Source: a virus. From it: a DNA stretch of 64,000 bases. The position numbers and the translations under genes are program-made. Below are positions 53,447 through 61,108 of the stretch, in pieces. The stretch lies in IMG/VR virus record IMGVR_UViG_3300021437_000001, positions 1-64,000 of that record; one strand, 5' to 3'. The notes under the pieces were generated by a model, which worked only from the letters and a program-made list of their open reading frames with translations, was not told the DNA's origin and searched no databases. Numbering within the stretch: the first letter of the stretch is position 1; the number at the start of each line of letters is the position of its first letter.

Positions 53447-54748
53447 ATGAAAAAACAAACTAAAACTGCCAGAAAACCTAAAGAGATTATTAAACTCTTT
53501 TTGAAGAACATGAAACAGATTGCAAAAGAGTTAGACAAATCTCCACAAGAGGTCACTGCTACCCAATTTTGGGCAAACGTTTCGGAAGAACTTCCAGAAT
53601 GGGATGTCAGGAGAGTTGGCGGTTTTAAGAACTTACAAAATTTGTATTTTCCTAAACAAGAAGAGAGCATTGTAGTAAAGAAAACTGGTGACCTTCTTAA
53701 AGAACGAGTTAAGAAAGTTCAAGATGACTTAGGCACTCGTAGACTGATTGCAGAAGAGTTGGCTGCCAATCTACAAGAGATTGTTAAAACTATTGACTTT
53801 AAAGTACATAAACCATTAGCGAAAGCTAAAGGAAAGGGCAAACCTGCTGAACGAACTATCGTTGCGCATTTATCTGATACGCACTACGGATGCAACATAG
53901 ATAAATCTGAAATGGGTGGCTTGAATGAATACAATTGGCAGATTGCTGCTAGACGTTCGGCTTTATTTTTTCAACAAATTGTTAATTACAAGCCTCAACA
54001 TCGTGACCAAACTGAAGTTGTATTATTAGTGAATGGCGATATTATCGCAGGAGTTATCCACAATCAAGAATGGTTTGTGGATTTGCTAACTACGCAATTT
54101 GCTGGCACTCTAAACATTCTTTGCCAGGGAATTTCTTATTTGGCTCAGAACTTTAAAAAAGTACGAGTAGTTATGACACCTGGTAATCATGGTCGTTCGA
54201 TGCACAAAGCCAGCACAGACCGTGGCACGACACATAAATACGACTCTTACGAGACTCAAATTTTTATTGCGGTGCGTGAGGTTATGAAGGCGAAATGTGC
54301 CAATGTTGAAGTCGAAGTTCCTGATAGTCCATTTGCCATCTTTAAAGCGCAAGGGCATACCTATTTTGTTACGCATTCTGATACTGTCATCAATGTAGGA
54401 AATCCTGGCGCAGCCTTGAACATGAAGTCAATCAACAATCAGATCAACAAGCTAAATGCTTCTGAGCTTGGTGGAGATGCTAAATTTGACGCCGTTATCT
54501 GTGGACACATTCATACTCCTACACTTCAGCTTATGGAATCAGGATGTATGTTAGTTCTTAATGGCTGTTTGAGCGGCCTTGATCCTTATGCCTTATCTAT
54601 AGGTATTTTTGACTCTAATCCAACCCAGCAATTATTCGAAGCTACGGAAAAGCATGCTGTAGGAGACGTCAGATTTATACAAGTGAAGTCTGCTGATAAA
54701 GATGCTCAATTGGATAAGATCATCGAAACTCCTAAAAGGCCTTATTAA
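53447..54748 (+). CDS. Metallophosphoesterase (SbcD/Mre11-like)
   Basis: 433 residues, AGAGGAG upstream. Metal motifs in order: HLSDTHYG (about 142), VNGDIIAG (about 197), TPGNHGRS (about 244), VTHSD (about 309) and CGHIHTP (about 347). These form the two-metal site of calcineurin-like phosphoesterases. About 130 N-terminal residues (TKTARKPKEIIKLFLKNMKQ) form an extra helical domain that could bind DNA. SbcD-like nucleases work in end processing with an SbcC partner, but no SbcC is seen in the window. Substrate is unknown. Confidence 0.8.
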   Translation: MKKQTKTARKPKEIIKLFLKNMKQIAKELDKSPQEVTATQFWANVSEELPEWDVRRVGGFKNLQNLYFPKQEESIVVKKTGDLLKERVKKVQDDLGTRRLIAEELAANLQEIVKTIDFKVHKPLAKAKGKGKPAERTIVAHLSDTHYGCNIDKSEMGGLNEYNWQIAARRSALFFQQIVNYKPQHRDQTEVVLLVNGDIIAGVIHNQEWFVDLLTTQFAGTLNILCQGISYLAQNFKKVRVVMTPGNHGRSMHKASTDRGTTHKYDSYETQIFIAVREVMKAKCANVEVEVPDSPFAIFKAQGHTYFVTHSDTVINVGNPGAALNMKSINNQINKLNASELGGDAKFDAVICGHIHTPTLQLMESGCMLVLNGCLSGLDPYALSIGIFDSNPTQQLFEATEKHAVGDVRFIQVKSADKDAQLDKIIETPKRPY

Positions 54749-55200
54749 TGAAAGGGGTTAGAAAGCAGTTCAGCAAAGCCTTACATGATGGTCATGATGA
54801 GAAGGCTCGTAATCAAGCCAAGGCTTTCTGGACTAAGCGAGGTTATCTTGTGAAGGATAATCCTAATACCAAAGGTGTTGACTTATTCTTATGCAATCCA
54901 GATACCGAAGAAATCATGGCCTATCTAGAAGTAGAAGTCAAAAACAACTGGAATAGTAAAGCGTTTCAATATGACACACTTCAAATTCCAGAGCGTAAAG
55001 CTAGATATTTTGTAGAGTATGGCGACAAAATAATTTACATGGTGTTCTCAAAAGACTTGACACAGGCCTTTATAGCCGATAGTCTTAGCTTTAAGAACGC
55101 TAAGTTAAAAGAAGTACCGAATAAGTTTGTTAGTAAAGGTGAGTATTTTTATCAAGTACCAGTTAAAGACTGTGACTTAGTATCAATGGAGGAAGCATGA
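54748..55200 (+). CDS. PD-(D/E)XK-type endonuclease candidate
   Basis: 150 residues, start overlapping the previous stop by one base. N-terminal helix (DEKARNQAKAFWTKRGYLVK) then NTKGVDLFLCN (Asp, about residue 46) and YLEVEVKNNW (E-x-K, about residues 61-66), which is the fold signature of the superfamily. The length and layout fit small restriction-like or resolvase-like nucleases. It is second to the nuclease at 46313 and third to the RuvC-like gene. Probable DNA processing, exact target unknown. Confidence 0.65.
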   Translation: MKGVRKQFSKALHDGHDEKARNQAKAFWTKRGYLVKDNPNTKGVDLFLCNPDTEEIMAYLEVEVKNNWNSKAFQYDTLQIPERKARYFVEYGDKIIYMVFSKDLTQAFIADSLSFKNAKLKEVPNKFVSKGEYFYQVPVKDCDLVSMEEA

Positions 55201-55403
55201 CAGATTATGGTCAATTTTACGATAAAGATGGCAAGTTGTTGGACGATGATGTAACGCCAAAAAAAGAAAGATGCTCAAGTAAGAGTACGTCTTTAAAAAC
55301 GATTATACAGTATGCAAAAAAATTAAATTCATTAAGAAAAGCCGCCGCTAAAGATGGAGTTTGTCTAGATGAGTTAGAAGAAGCGGCAAAGGAGTTAGCA
55401 TGA
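55197..55403 (+). CDS. Small hypothetical protein
   Basis: 68 residues, overlapping both neighbours by 4 bases (ATGA type junctions). Acidic N-terminal part (YDKDGKLLDDDVTPKKERC) and helical, basic C-terminal part (IQYAKKLNSLRKAAAKDGVC). No known domain. Tight coupling shows it is really translated. Function unknown. Confidence 0.5.
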   Translation: MTDYGQFYDKDGKLLDDDVTPKKERCSSKSTSLKTIIQYAKKLNSLRKAAAKDGVCLDELEEAAKELA

Positions 55404-56170
55404 AGATTGTAAGTTTTACAGGACCTAAAGGAAGCGGAAAAGATACATCGGCAGACATTCTCAAAGAGGAGAAGATTGCGTCAGGTAGTTTATCGTTCGC
55501 AGGACCTTTGAAAAAGATTTGTATGGAGGTGTTTAAACTCCATCACAATTACATGAATGATCCAATTTTAAAAGAAAAAGAACTCGAAGAACCCATCGTT
55601 CTTAAATCAGCTCATTTTCGCAAGATCAACTTGCTAATGACCGATTTCCTAGATCAGGACGAGTTCTTTTACAACCCTTACAAAGCTTCTATTGCTGGGC
55701 TTGAAGGCATGGTTATAACTACGCCTAGACAGCTTTTACAGGTAATAGGTACAGATTACATTCGCAATCGAATTCACCCAGACTGGCACCTTCAGGCGGC
55801 CTTTTCAAAGACCAGCCTAGCTAAAATGGATGAGAATGGCTTGTATTGTGTCACCGATGCAAGATTTCCTAATGAATATAGCTTCCTAGCCAATAAATTT
55901 GGCGAAGACTTTAAAGGATTCTATGTAGAGCGCCCAGAAGCAGAAGAAAAATTAGTTAATGGCGCACACGCATCTGAGATGAAAGTTCTAGAAGTCAAAG
56001 AATTAATCCCAACAGAAAACATTTTAAAGAATGACAAGACTGTTGACGACTTAAAGAAAAAGTTACTCGCCCTTAAGTTGGGCGATGCTCAACCCAAGAA
56101 GAAAGGACAGCAGACTGCAAGTAAGTTTAAATTTGCACAAGCTGGCAAAAGCGATGAAGGAGCCTTCTGA
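55400..56170 (+). CDS. Deoxynucleoside monophosphate kinase
   Basis: 256 residues. Walker A FTGPKGSGKDTSAD at residues 6-19. The later TPRQLLQVIGTDYIRNRIHP, CVTDARFPNEYSFL and HASEMKV segments match T4 gp1/T5-type dNMP kinases. It converts dNMPs to dNDPs, supplying the pool together with the RNR at 61109. The C-terminal 25 residues are a Lys/Gln-rich extension (KKKGQQTASKFKFAQAGK). Gene overlaps both neighbours. Confidence 0.8.
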   Translation: MKIVSFTGPKGSGKDTSADILKEEKIASGSLSFAGPLKKICMEVFKLHHNYMNDPILKEKELEEPIVLKSAHFRKINLLMTDFLDQDEFFYNPYKASIAGLEGMVITTPRQLLQVIGTDYIRNRIHPDWHLQAAFSKTSLAKMDENGLYCVTDARFPNEYSFLANKFGEDFKGFYVERPEAEEKLVNGAHASEMKVLEVKELIPTENILKNDKTVDDLKKKLLALKLGDAQPKKKGQQTASKFKFAQAGKSDEGAF

Positions 56171-56780
56171 TCTAGTAGAACCTAGCATTGAAGTAAAGGT
56201 CTCTAAACCAGACCTTCCTGTATTTGTTGAGTTCGAAACTAAATATAGAGTTGACGACCCAAAGATTCTCTGGGATTTTAAACATTTGGTTGAAAAACAA
56301 ATAGGTCGAAAAGACTTTATTTATATTCAATCAGATGACATCTATTATGTTAAAACAGCAGACGAATTCATACGTTACCGTTTTTCTGAAAGTGATAAAC
56401 GATCAGAATTAACTATTAAACGTAAAACAGGCACCGGAAATAACATTATCCGAGAAGAGACTAATTTAAGAGTTGATGGTAATTCATTTGATTTAGTTGA
56501 AAATTTTATAAAACAATTAGGTTTTACATTTAATTTTCGAATCAATAAGCAGTGTCATATTTACCACGGTGAAGAATGCACCCTTGTATTTTATTCAGTA
56601 CGAGACTTAGAAACTAATAAGCTTGCGCATTTTATTGAAATTGAAGTTACTGAGGGCGCTGGCTTTACAGAAGACGAATCTTGGGCTATTATTAAGAAGT
56701 ACGAAGGTTTACTAGCACCGTTAGGCGTAACTGCTCAAAAACGTTTGAGAAAATCTTTGTTTGAAATGTATCGGAGATAG
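56154..56780 (+). CDS. CYTH-domain triphosphate enzyme
   Basis: 208 residues from ATG 56154; a longer start at 56085 lacks support. The CYTH signature E-x-E-x-K is present as VEFETKYRV (Glu26, Glu28, Lys30). Other tunnel residues appear in order: FIRYRF (R-x-R), ELTIKRK, IREETNLR and FIEIEVTEG (E-x-E). All the charged motifs for binding triphosphate and metal are intact, so it is probably active. Family members include class IV adenylyl cyclases, thiamine triphosphatases and tripolyphosphatases. It follows the dNMP kinase with a 17-base overlap. Which substrate it uses is not visible. Confidence 0.8.
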   Translation: MKEPSDLVEPSIEVKVSKPDLPVFVEFETKYRVDDPKILWDFKHLVEKQIGRKDFIYIQSDDIYYVKTADEFIRYRFSESDKRSELTIKRKTGTGNNIIREETNLRVDGNSFDLVENFIKQLGFTFNFRINKQCHIYHGEECTLVFYSVRDLETNKLAHFIEIEVTEGAGFTEDESWAIIKKYEGLLAPLGVTAQKRLRKSLFEMYRR

Positions 56781-56781
56781 T

Positions 56782-56934
56782 GTGAGTGTAATAGAGACAG
56801 CTTTAATATTTTGCGCCGTGTTTCCATTTAGCTTAGTAGCTATTGGGGTAATTGCGCTTTTGAGAAAACGTAAAAAATCTAATTTAGTTCTTGTAGAACA
56901 AAAGGATGAAAATGGGAATAATTCAAAAAATTAA
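56782..56934 (+). CDS. Small single-pass membrane protein
   Basis: 50 residues from GTG 56782, with CGGAGA at the right distance, one base after the CYTH stop. It has one hydrophobic segment (LIFCAVFPFSLVAIGVIALL) followed by a basic stretch RKRKKS and a polar tail, so N-out/C-in topology by the positive-inside rule. Too short for standard gene calls. It opens a group of four small membrane or exported proteins. Confidence 0.6.
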   Translation: MSVIETALIFCAVFPFSLVAIGVIALLRKRKKSNLVLVEQKDENGNNSKN

Positions 56935-57256
56935 AGATCTTTTTAAGATCAGCGCAGAACGTGGCATGTATTTGCCTTTAGCTTATGATGCTTCAAAAAA
57001 AGGTCCTAGCATTACTTTATTGACTTTTTATATTGCTATGGTGTTGTCTTCATTATCACTTATAGCTTTTCACTTTTTGCCAGAGAAATTGTTGCAACCA
57101 AGTCTACTTACTTTGATGTTTCTAGCCATGAGTTTTGTATTTTATCGTATGCGAAACTTAGACAAGATCAAACTAGATTTAGACGATAAAAGTATTGAGT
57201 TAGAAGGTAACAACAAAGAAGAGGAATCTTCAACAACTAAAAAGGAGAAGGAATGA
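56912..57256 (+). CDS. Membrane protein with two hydrophobic segments
   Basis: 114 residues from ATG 56912 with AAAGGA; an ATG at 56906 is an alternative. Two hydrophobic segments are seen, SITLLTFYIAMVLSSLSLIA and a second at LLTLMFLAMSFVFYRM, then a charged tail with EGNNKEEESSTTKKEKE. Overlaps the small gene at 56782 by 23 bases and the next by 4. Reminiscent of phage accessory membrane proteins (holin-like topology), but not placed near the endolysin. Function unknown. Confidence 0.5.
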   Translation: MGIIQKIKDLFKISAERGMYLPLAYDASKKGPSITLLTFYIAMVLSSLSLIAFHFLPEKLLQPSLLTLMFLAMSFVFYRMRNLDKIKLDLDDKSIELEGNNKEEESSTTKKEKE

Positions 57257-57579
57257 AAAATCTAATTTTAGCAGCTATTGTAGGTGCTGCGCTGGCGTCA
57301 GGAGCTTTGCTCGGTCAAGCTAAACTTGCAGATAAGGCTTTGAACGAAGTGCAGGAAGCTTATAGCGGAGCAAACGGCGAAGAGCCTATTTGTCTAGCAC
57401 AGGAAGATGGCGGAGAAGCGTACATTATCCTAAATGCTGATAAAGAAGCAAAAACATACAGCGGTATTCGAGTCTTGGTGATGCTACAAGTTCCTTTTCA
57501 AGTATCAGCTAGAGCCTTGAATCAACGTCCAGATCTTAAGCAAGTTGATTGCCGAACTGGTCAACCACTAGGAAAATAA
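57253..57579 (+). CDS. Small exported protein with signal sequence
   Basis: 108 residues. N-terminal KNLILAAIVGAALASGALLG is a signal-peptide-like or membrane-anchor segment; the mature part has two cysteines (PICLAQ and VDCRTG) that could form a disulfide outside the cytoplasm. No known family. Position in the membrane gene group suggests an envelope-located product. Confidence 0.5.
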   Translation: MKNLILAAIVGAALASGALLGQAKLADKALNEVQEAYSGANGEEPICLAQEDGGEAYIILNADKEAKTYSGIRVLVMLQVPFQVSARALNQRPDLKQVDCRTGQPLGK

Positions 57580-57580
57580 T

Positions 57581-57991
57581 ATGAACTATAAAATCATAGG
57601 TATTTATACCTTGGTTATTATTGCTTTGTCAGTAGCCGCTACTAAGCGGCTTTGGCCTACTATTGATACTCAAGTCAAAGTAGAAGAAAAGGAAATAATC
57701 AAAAAAGATATTCAAACGGTAATTAAAGAGCGCATCAAACCGGATGGTACTAAAGAAATTGAGACTGTTATTGTGGACCATACTAAAGAAGCGTCTACAA
57801 AAACTTTAGAGCAGGTGGTAACCAAGAAAAATGATTGGTATGTAGCTGCTGGCGCAGAGGCGCAACTTAGTAAGTTGAATGAGCCAAGTTACAAACTAGA
57901 AGTCAATCGTCGAATTATTGGCGATGTTTTTGTTGGAGCTACAGTCAACACTCAAGGTGCTTTCGGTTTGCAGGTGGGCTTTCAATTTTAA
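57581..57991 (+). CDS. Membrane-anchored protein with beta-rich C-terminus
   Basis: 136 residues. One N-terminal hydrophobic segment (IGIYTLVIIALSVAATKRLW), a charged coiled middle (VEEKEIIKKDIQTVIKERIK), then a beta-rich end with DWYVAAGAEAQLSKLNEPSY and VFVGATVNTQGAFGLQVGFQF-like strands. The shape (anchor, periplasmic helix, beta end) resembles envelope-spanning phage proteins. Spanin-like function is possible but no evidence selects it. Confidence 0.5.
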   Translation: MNYKIIGIYTLVIIALSVAATKRLWPTIDTQVKVEEKEIIKKDIQTVIKERIKPDGTKEIETVIVDHTKEASTKTLEQVVTKKNDWYVAAGAEAQLSKLNEPSYKLEVNRRIIGDVFVGATVNTQGAFGLQVGFQF

Positions 57992-58000
57992 GGAAGTTAA

Positions 58001-58393
58001 ATGAGCAAAGATACTAATGTAAGTCTTTATGATGCTGTTGATACAGAGCTAATGATCGACATCAAAAACCTAAATGGTGAATTGATGGATCAAGCTCTGT
58101 TGATGCGTAAATGGACTAAAGCAAAAGCTATGGCGAGTAAACGAGCTAAAGCTATCAGAGGTCAGTTGGCCTTTACTAAAGGCTCTCTGCACAAAGATCT
58201 GGCTCGCAAAGGCCTACGAGTAGGTGATATTGAGGCCGCTATAAATACAGATCCTACTATGATGAAATTAAATGACGAACTCAATGAAGCAGAATATGAA
58301 TTTGATGCTTTAGATGGCATCGTGCGTGCTTTTTATCAAAAGCATGAATCTCTTAAAGAACTTTCATATAACTCTCGTAAAGGAATGGAATAA
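58001..58393 (+). CDS. Helical protein upstream of the recombinase
   Basis: 130 residues, predicted helical coil with many Lys and Glu (LLMRKWTKAKAMASKRAKAI; LNDELNEAEYEFDALDGIVR). No known family. Starts 9 bases after the membrane gene group and ends one base before the recombinase ATG. A recombination mediator or loader role would fit its position, as for UvsY in T4, but similarity was not seen. Confidence 0.5.
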   Translation: MSKDTNVSLYDAVDTELMIDIKNLNGELMDQALLMRKWTKAKAMASKRAKAIRGQLAFTKGSLHKDLARKGLRVGDIEAAINTDPTMMKLNDELNEAEYEFDALDGIVRAFYQKHESLKELSYNSRKGME

Positions 58394-58394
58394 T

Positions 58395-59426
58395 ATGTCA
58401 CGTTTTAAACGTTCAAAAGAAGAAACAACCGAAGTTAAAACAGAAATTGCACCCGCTACCGAAGAGACGACTGAAATTGTAGATTCCAAACGCTCTGAGT
58501 TTGCTAGTGCAATTAGAAAATTCAGTGGTTATATTAATGCTGAATATAAATCAGAAAAATCAAAAGTTCACGATCTAGAAGATTTAGGTAAGATAATCGT
58601 GAACGACTACGTCTCCATGCCAGAGGCGTTTGAAGAGGCAACAGAGTTGAAAGGACTTCCTTTTGGCGTAATATCTTGTACCTATGGAAAACCCGATACC
58701 GGAAAAACTACATTGCTGATGGAAGGTATTAAAGGTTGTATTGAGGACATGGTAATTCCAGTTCTTATCTTGACCGAGCATAAATTTGCGTATGATCGTT
58801 TGCAACACATGGGTGTCGATCTTATGCCAATCGTTGTACCTGTAGGTAGTATTGAAGAGGGTTATGACGTCTTGATCAAGATGCTTAGAGACCTTCAGCA
58901 AAATAAATTAAAATTTACTGACGATGAAGGCAAAGAGCAAGTAATCGACATGACTAAAAATAAATGTTATTTCTTTTGGGATTCTATTGGAAACGTTATG
59001 TCTCAATCTGAAATGGACGCTGAAACTGAAGATTGGCAAAAAGGTATGATGAAAACTGCCAAAGCTTTGCGAGTTCTTACTCGTAAGGTTAGTATGTTAT
59101 TGAACAAGGTTAGAGAGAAAACAGGAATTCTGTTTCTTAATCAATCTTATATCAACACCACTCCACAAGGAATTCAAATTGAAACTCCTACTGGTGGCGA
59201 TGCAATTCCTTATTCCTCCGCTTTAGTTCTCAGAACTAGACGTAGAAAACGTCTTGACATGACTCAAGATGGTAAAGAAGTGGACATCGGACTTGAAACC
59301 ATTATTGAAACTGTGAAGAATCATATTACAAATCGTAAAGTTACTGCCAGCGTGTTTACAGTCGCTTCCGGTATGATCCCAGCGACTAAAGAGGCATTAG
59401 ATAACTATAAAAAGACCTTGCGTTAA
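58395..59426 (+). CDS. RecA/UvsX-like recombinase
   Basis: 343 residues; start ATG 58395, a longer frame starts in the previous gene and is rejected. Walker A is CTYGKPDTGKTTLLM (about 95-109); Walker B is CYFFWDSIGN; LNQSYINTT is the loop after it, and TPTGGDAIPYSSALVLRT matches the RecA L2/Gly-rich region. The first 80 residues are a charged tail. Strand exchange protein of the phage recombination and replication system; the Rad52-like gene, nucleases and RuvC-like gene support it. Confidence 0.8.
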   Translation: MSRFKRSKEETTEVKTEIAPATEETTEIVDSKRSEFASAIRKFSGYINAEYKSEKSKVHDLEDLGKIIVNDYVSMPEAFEEATELKGLPFGVISCTYGKPDTGKTTLLMEGIKGCIEDMVIPVLILTEHKFAYDRLQHMGVDLMPIVVPVGSIEEGYDVLIKMLRDLQQNKLKFTDDEGKEQVIDMTKNKCYFFWDSIGNVMSQSEMDAETEDWQKGMMKTAKALRVLTRKVSMLLNKVREKTGILFLNQSYINTTPQGIQIETPTGGDAIPYSSALVLRTRRRKRLDMTQDGKEVDIGLETIIETVKNHITNRKVTASVFTVASGMIPATKEALDNYKKTLR

Positions 59427-59467
59427 AACTGCTCATGGGTAATAATCGAATGAGTAGAGGTGGTCGT

Positions 59468-59845
59468 ATGGCAAGACGAAACGGCGACAAAGAGTTGGAT
59501 CAACTTCAAAGGCTAAAGTATGAGAATCAAAAGCTTAAAAAGGAAAACGCTAAGCTTAGAAAGCTCATTCAAAGAGGGCAAGCCGATCAAGAACTTTTGC
59601 ACGAATTGGTTTTACAAAAAGATCGAGAAGAAGAACTTGCACAAGCTGAAAAAATAGCGCAGAATAAGTGGAAATGCTTTGAGTGCGGCGAAGGAATAAT
59701 GAAGATTCACACAATGAAACGCCTAGATGGTGTTTTTTATTGGAGAATTTGCAGTAATTCTGAGTGTGGGCATAAAACAAAGCTTCAACGTTACTCTAAA
59801 GATGTGGAAGGGGTTCGGCATGAATCTGAAGATGCTGATGAATAG
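59468..59845 (+). CDS. Coiled-coil zinc-ribbon protein
   Basis: 125 residues; start at 59468 preferred because of AGAGGTGG upstream, earlier ATGs at 59435 and 59450 lack good sites. The first 55 residues are a basic coiled coil (LKYENQKLKKENAKLRKLIQ). The rest has WKCFECGEGIMKI and WRICSNSECGHKTKL, a C-x2-C ... C-x4-C zinc ribbon. Such small proteins often contact RNA polymerase or nucleic acid. Next gene starts within its 3' end. Function not known. Confidence 0.55.
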   Translation: MARRNGDKELDQLQRLKYENQKLKKENAKLRKLIQRGQADQELLHELVLQKDREEELAQAEKIAQNKWKCFECGEGIMKIHTMKRLDGVFYWRICSNSECGHKTKLQRYSKDVEGVRHESEDADE

Positions 59846-60197
59846 TTGGTACAAGGAATTTTCTTTTTACTCTTTTTGGGAAGGTCCTCCAAAATACTTG
59901 GATTGGGATGAAGAAGATCACACCAAGCCTTTGATTCATTTTTCATTTGAAACATGGTTTACCGAGACCAGGCCCTTGACGTATTATGATTCTTGCGATA
60001 AAGGTCGATGGCGTGGGATTCATTTTAGAATGTACATTTCTAGACGTTTAATAGGATTGACAATTCCTTTTAAGCCTTTGCCAGATCATGTTCCTAGTGC
60101 TCGAGAGTTAAAGATGAGGGCTTTGCATGATACGCCTGAACATCGAGCTAAAATGAAAGAACTTGCGGAGATGTTCAATGCCAATAAGAAAGTTTAA
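59820..60197 (+). CDS. Hypothetical protein, Trp/His-rich
   Basis: 125 residues from ATG 59820, preceded by GGAAGGGG; the upstream ATGs in the long frame lack support. Contains KEFSFYSFWEGPPKYLDWDE, then IHFSFETWFTETRPL and a C-terminal helix HDTPEHRAKMKELAEMFNAN. Unusually many aromatic residues for this region. No family recognised. Overlaps both neighbours. Confidence 0.45.
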   Translation: MNLKMLMNSWYKEFSFYSFWEGPPKYLDWDEEDHTKPLIHFSFETWFTETRPLTYYDSCDKGRWRGIHFRMYISRRLIGLTIPFKPLPDHVPSARELKMRALHDTPEHRAKMKELAEMFNANKKV

Positions 60198-60486
60198 TTG
60201 TAATAAGTGCAAGCATGAATGGACTCGTATAATTAAAGGCGTAAGTGATGATTGTCCAAAATGTAAATTATCTTCTATAGCTTTATTGCCTAAAGAATTA
60301 AATACTTTAGTTTATGAAATGAAAGACAAACACCGTGGAACTCAATTGCGCAAGAACCAAGAACAGAAAATGCGGAAGAGGATGAATGATCACCACGACC
60401 GCAATGAAGTAGCCGAGAAGATCGACAAACATGGTATGGATGACGCAGTGAGGAACGGATGGCTAAAGAGAATAAAAAAAATATAA
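60178..60486 (+). CDS. Small zinc-ribbon protein
   Basis: 102 residues from ATG 60178 with GGAG; a TTG start at 60163 would be less likely. CNKCKHEWTRIIKGVSDDCP and KCKL give a C-x2-C ... C-x2-C zinc ribbon, followed by a strongly basic helical part (TQLRKNQEQKMRKRMNDHHD). This design (ribbon plus basic helix) is common in small nucleic-acid-binding or transcription proteins. Overlaps the RuvC-like gene by 28 bases. Confidence 0.55.
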   Translation: MPIRKFNCNKCKHEWTRIIKGVSDDCPKCKLSSIALLPKELNTLVYEMKDKHRGTQLRKNQEQKMRKRMNDHHDRNEVAEKIDKHGMDDAVRNGWLKRIKKI

Positions 60487-61091
60487 AGACCGTTCTGGGG
60501 CTAGACTTGTCTACGACGTCTACTGGATTTGCGCTATTAGATATGGACACGAAGAATCTAATTAAGTATGGATTCATTCTTCCAAAAATTAAAGGCATCT
60601 CCAAGCTCAAATACCCAAGAGCTGCTTTAGCTCGTATTCTAGACTTGGCTGTAAAAATTTCAGACCTAGTTAAAGAATACAATCCTGATCAACTAATTAT
60701 TGAAGAAGTGAATCGTGGCAAAAACAGAATCTCTCAGAAGAGTCTTGATGCTCTACACTTTTTGGTATTGCACTATATTGATCAGCATTCACCAAACTTA
60801 ATTGATCAACTATTCTATTACGATTCGGACGGTAAAGTAGGTTGGCGAAAACATTTAGGTTTAGTTCTTACAGAAGAAGACAAAGCCCATAACGCCCATA
60901 TTAAAACCTTTAAGTCGAGTAGAAAAGTCGGAAAAAAGAAACCGAAGATCACTAAGAAACACCTCGCTATGAGGTATGTGCAGTCAGTGTATAATTTAAA
61001 CTTGGATATTGACGAGAAAGTCGAGTACGAAGACATCAATGATGCCATCGCAATGACTAGCTCTTACTTGATTCACGTTTGCAAACAGTAA
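60459..61091 (+). CDS. RuvC-like Holliday junction resolvase
   Basis: 210 residues. RNase H-fold catalytic acids are in VLGLDLSTTSTGFAL (Asp, about residue 15), LIIEEVNRGKN (Glu, about residue 81) and EDINDAIAMT (Asp, about residue 195), the order of RuvC-like enzymes; the length is close to the family norm. It cuts branched DNA before packaging. Overlaps the upstream zinc-ribbon gene by 28 bases. Confidence 0.75.
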   Translation: MAKENKKNIKTVLGLDLSTTSTGFALLDMDTKNLIKYGFILPKIKGISKLKYPRAALARILDLAVKISDLVKEYNPDQLIIEEVNRGKNRISQKSLDALHFLVLHYIDQHSPNLIDQLFYYDSDGKVGWRKHLGLVLTEEDKAHNAHIKTFKSSRKVGKKKPKITKKHLAMRYVQSVYNLNLDIDEKVEYEDINDAIAMTSSYLIHVCKQ

Positions 61092-61108
61092 CAACATAAG
61101 GAGGAATC

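Noticed and set aside
60290-60682. Minus-strand frame of 130 residues
   Set aside because: Antisense of the zinc-ribbon gene and the RuvC-like gene; the + strand frames have clear motifs.
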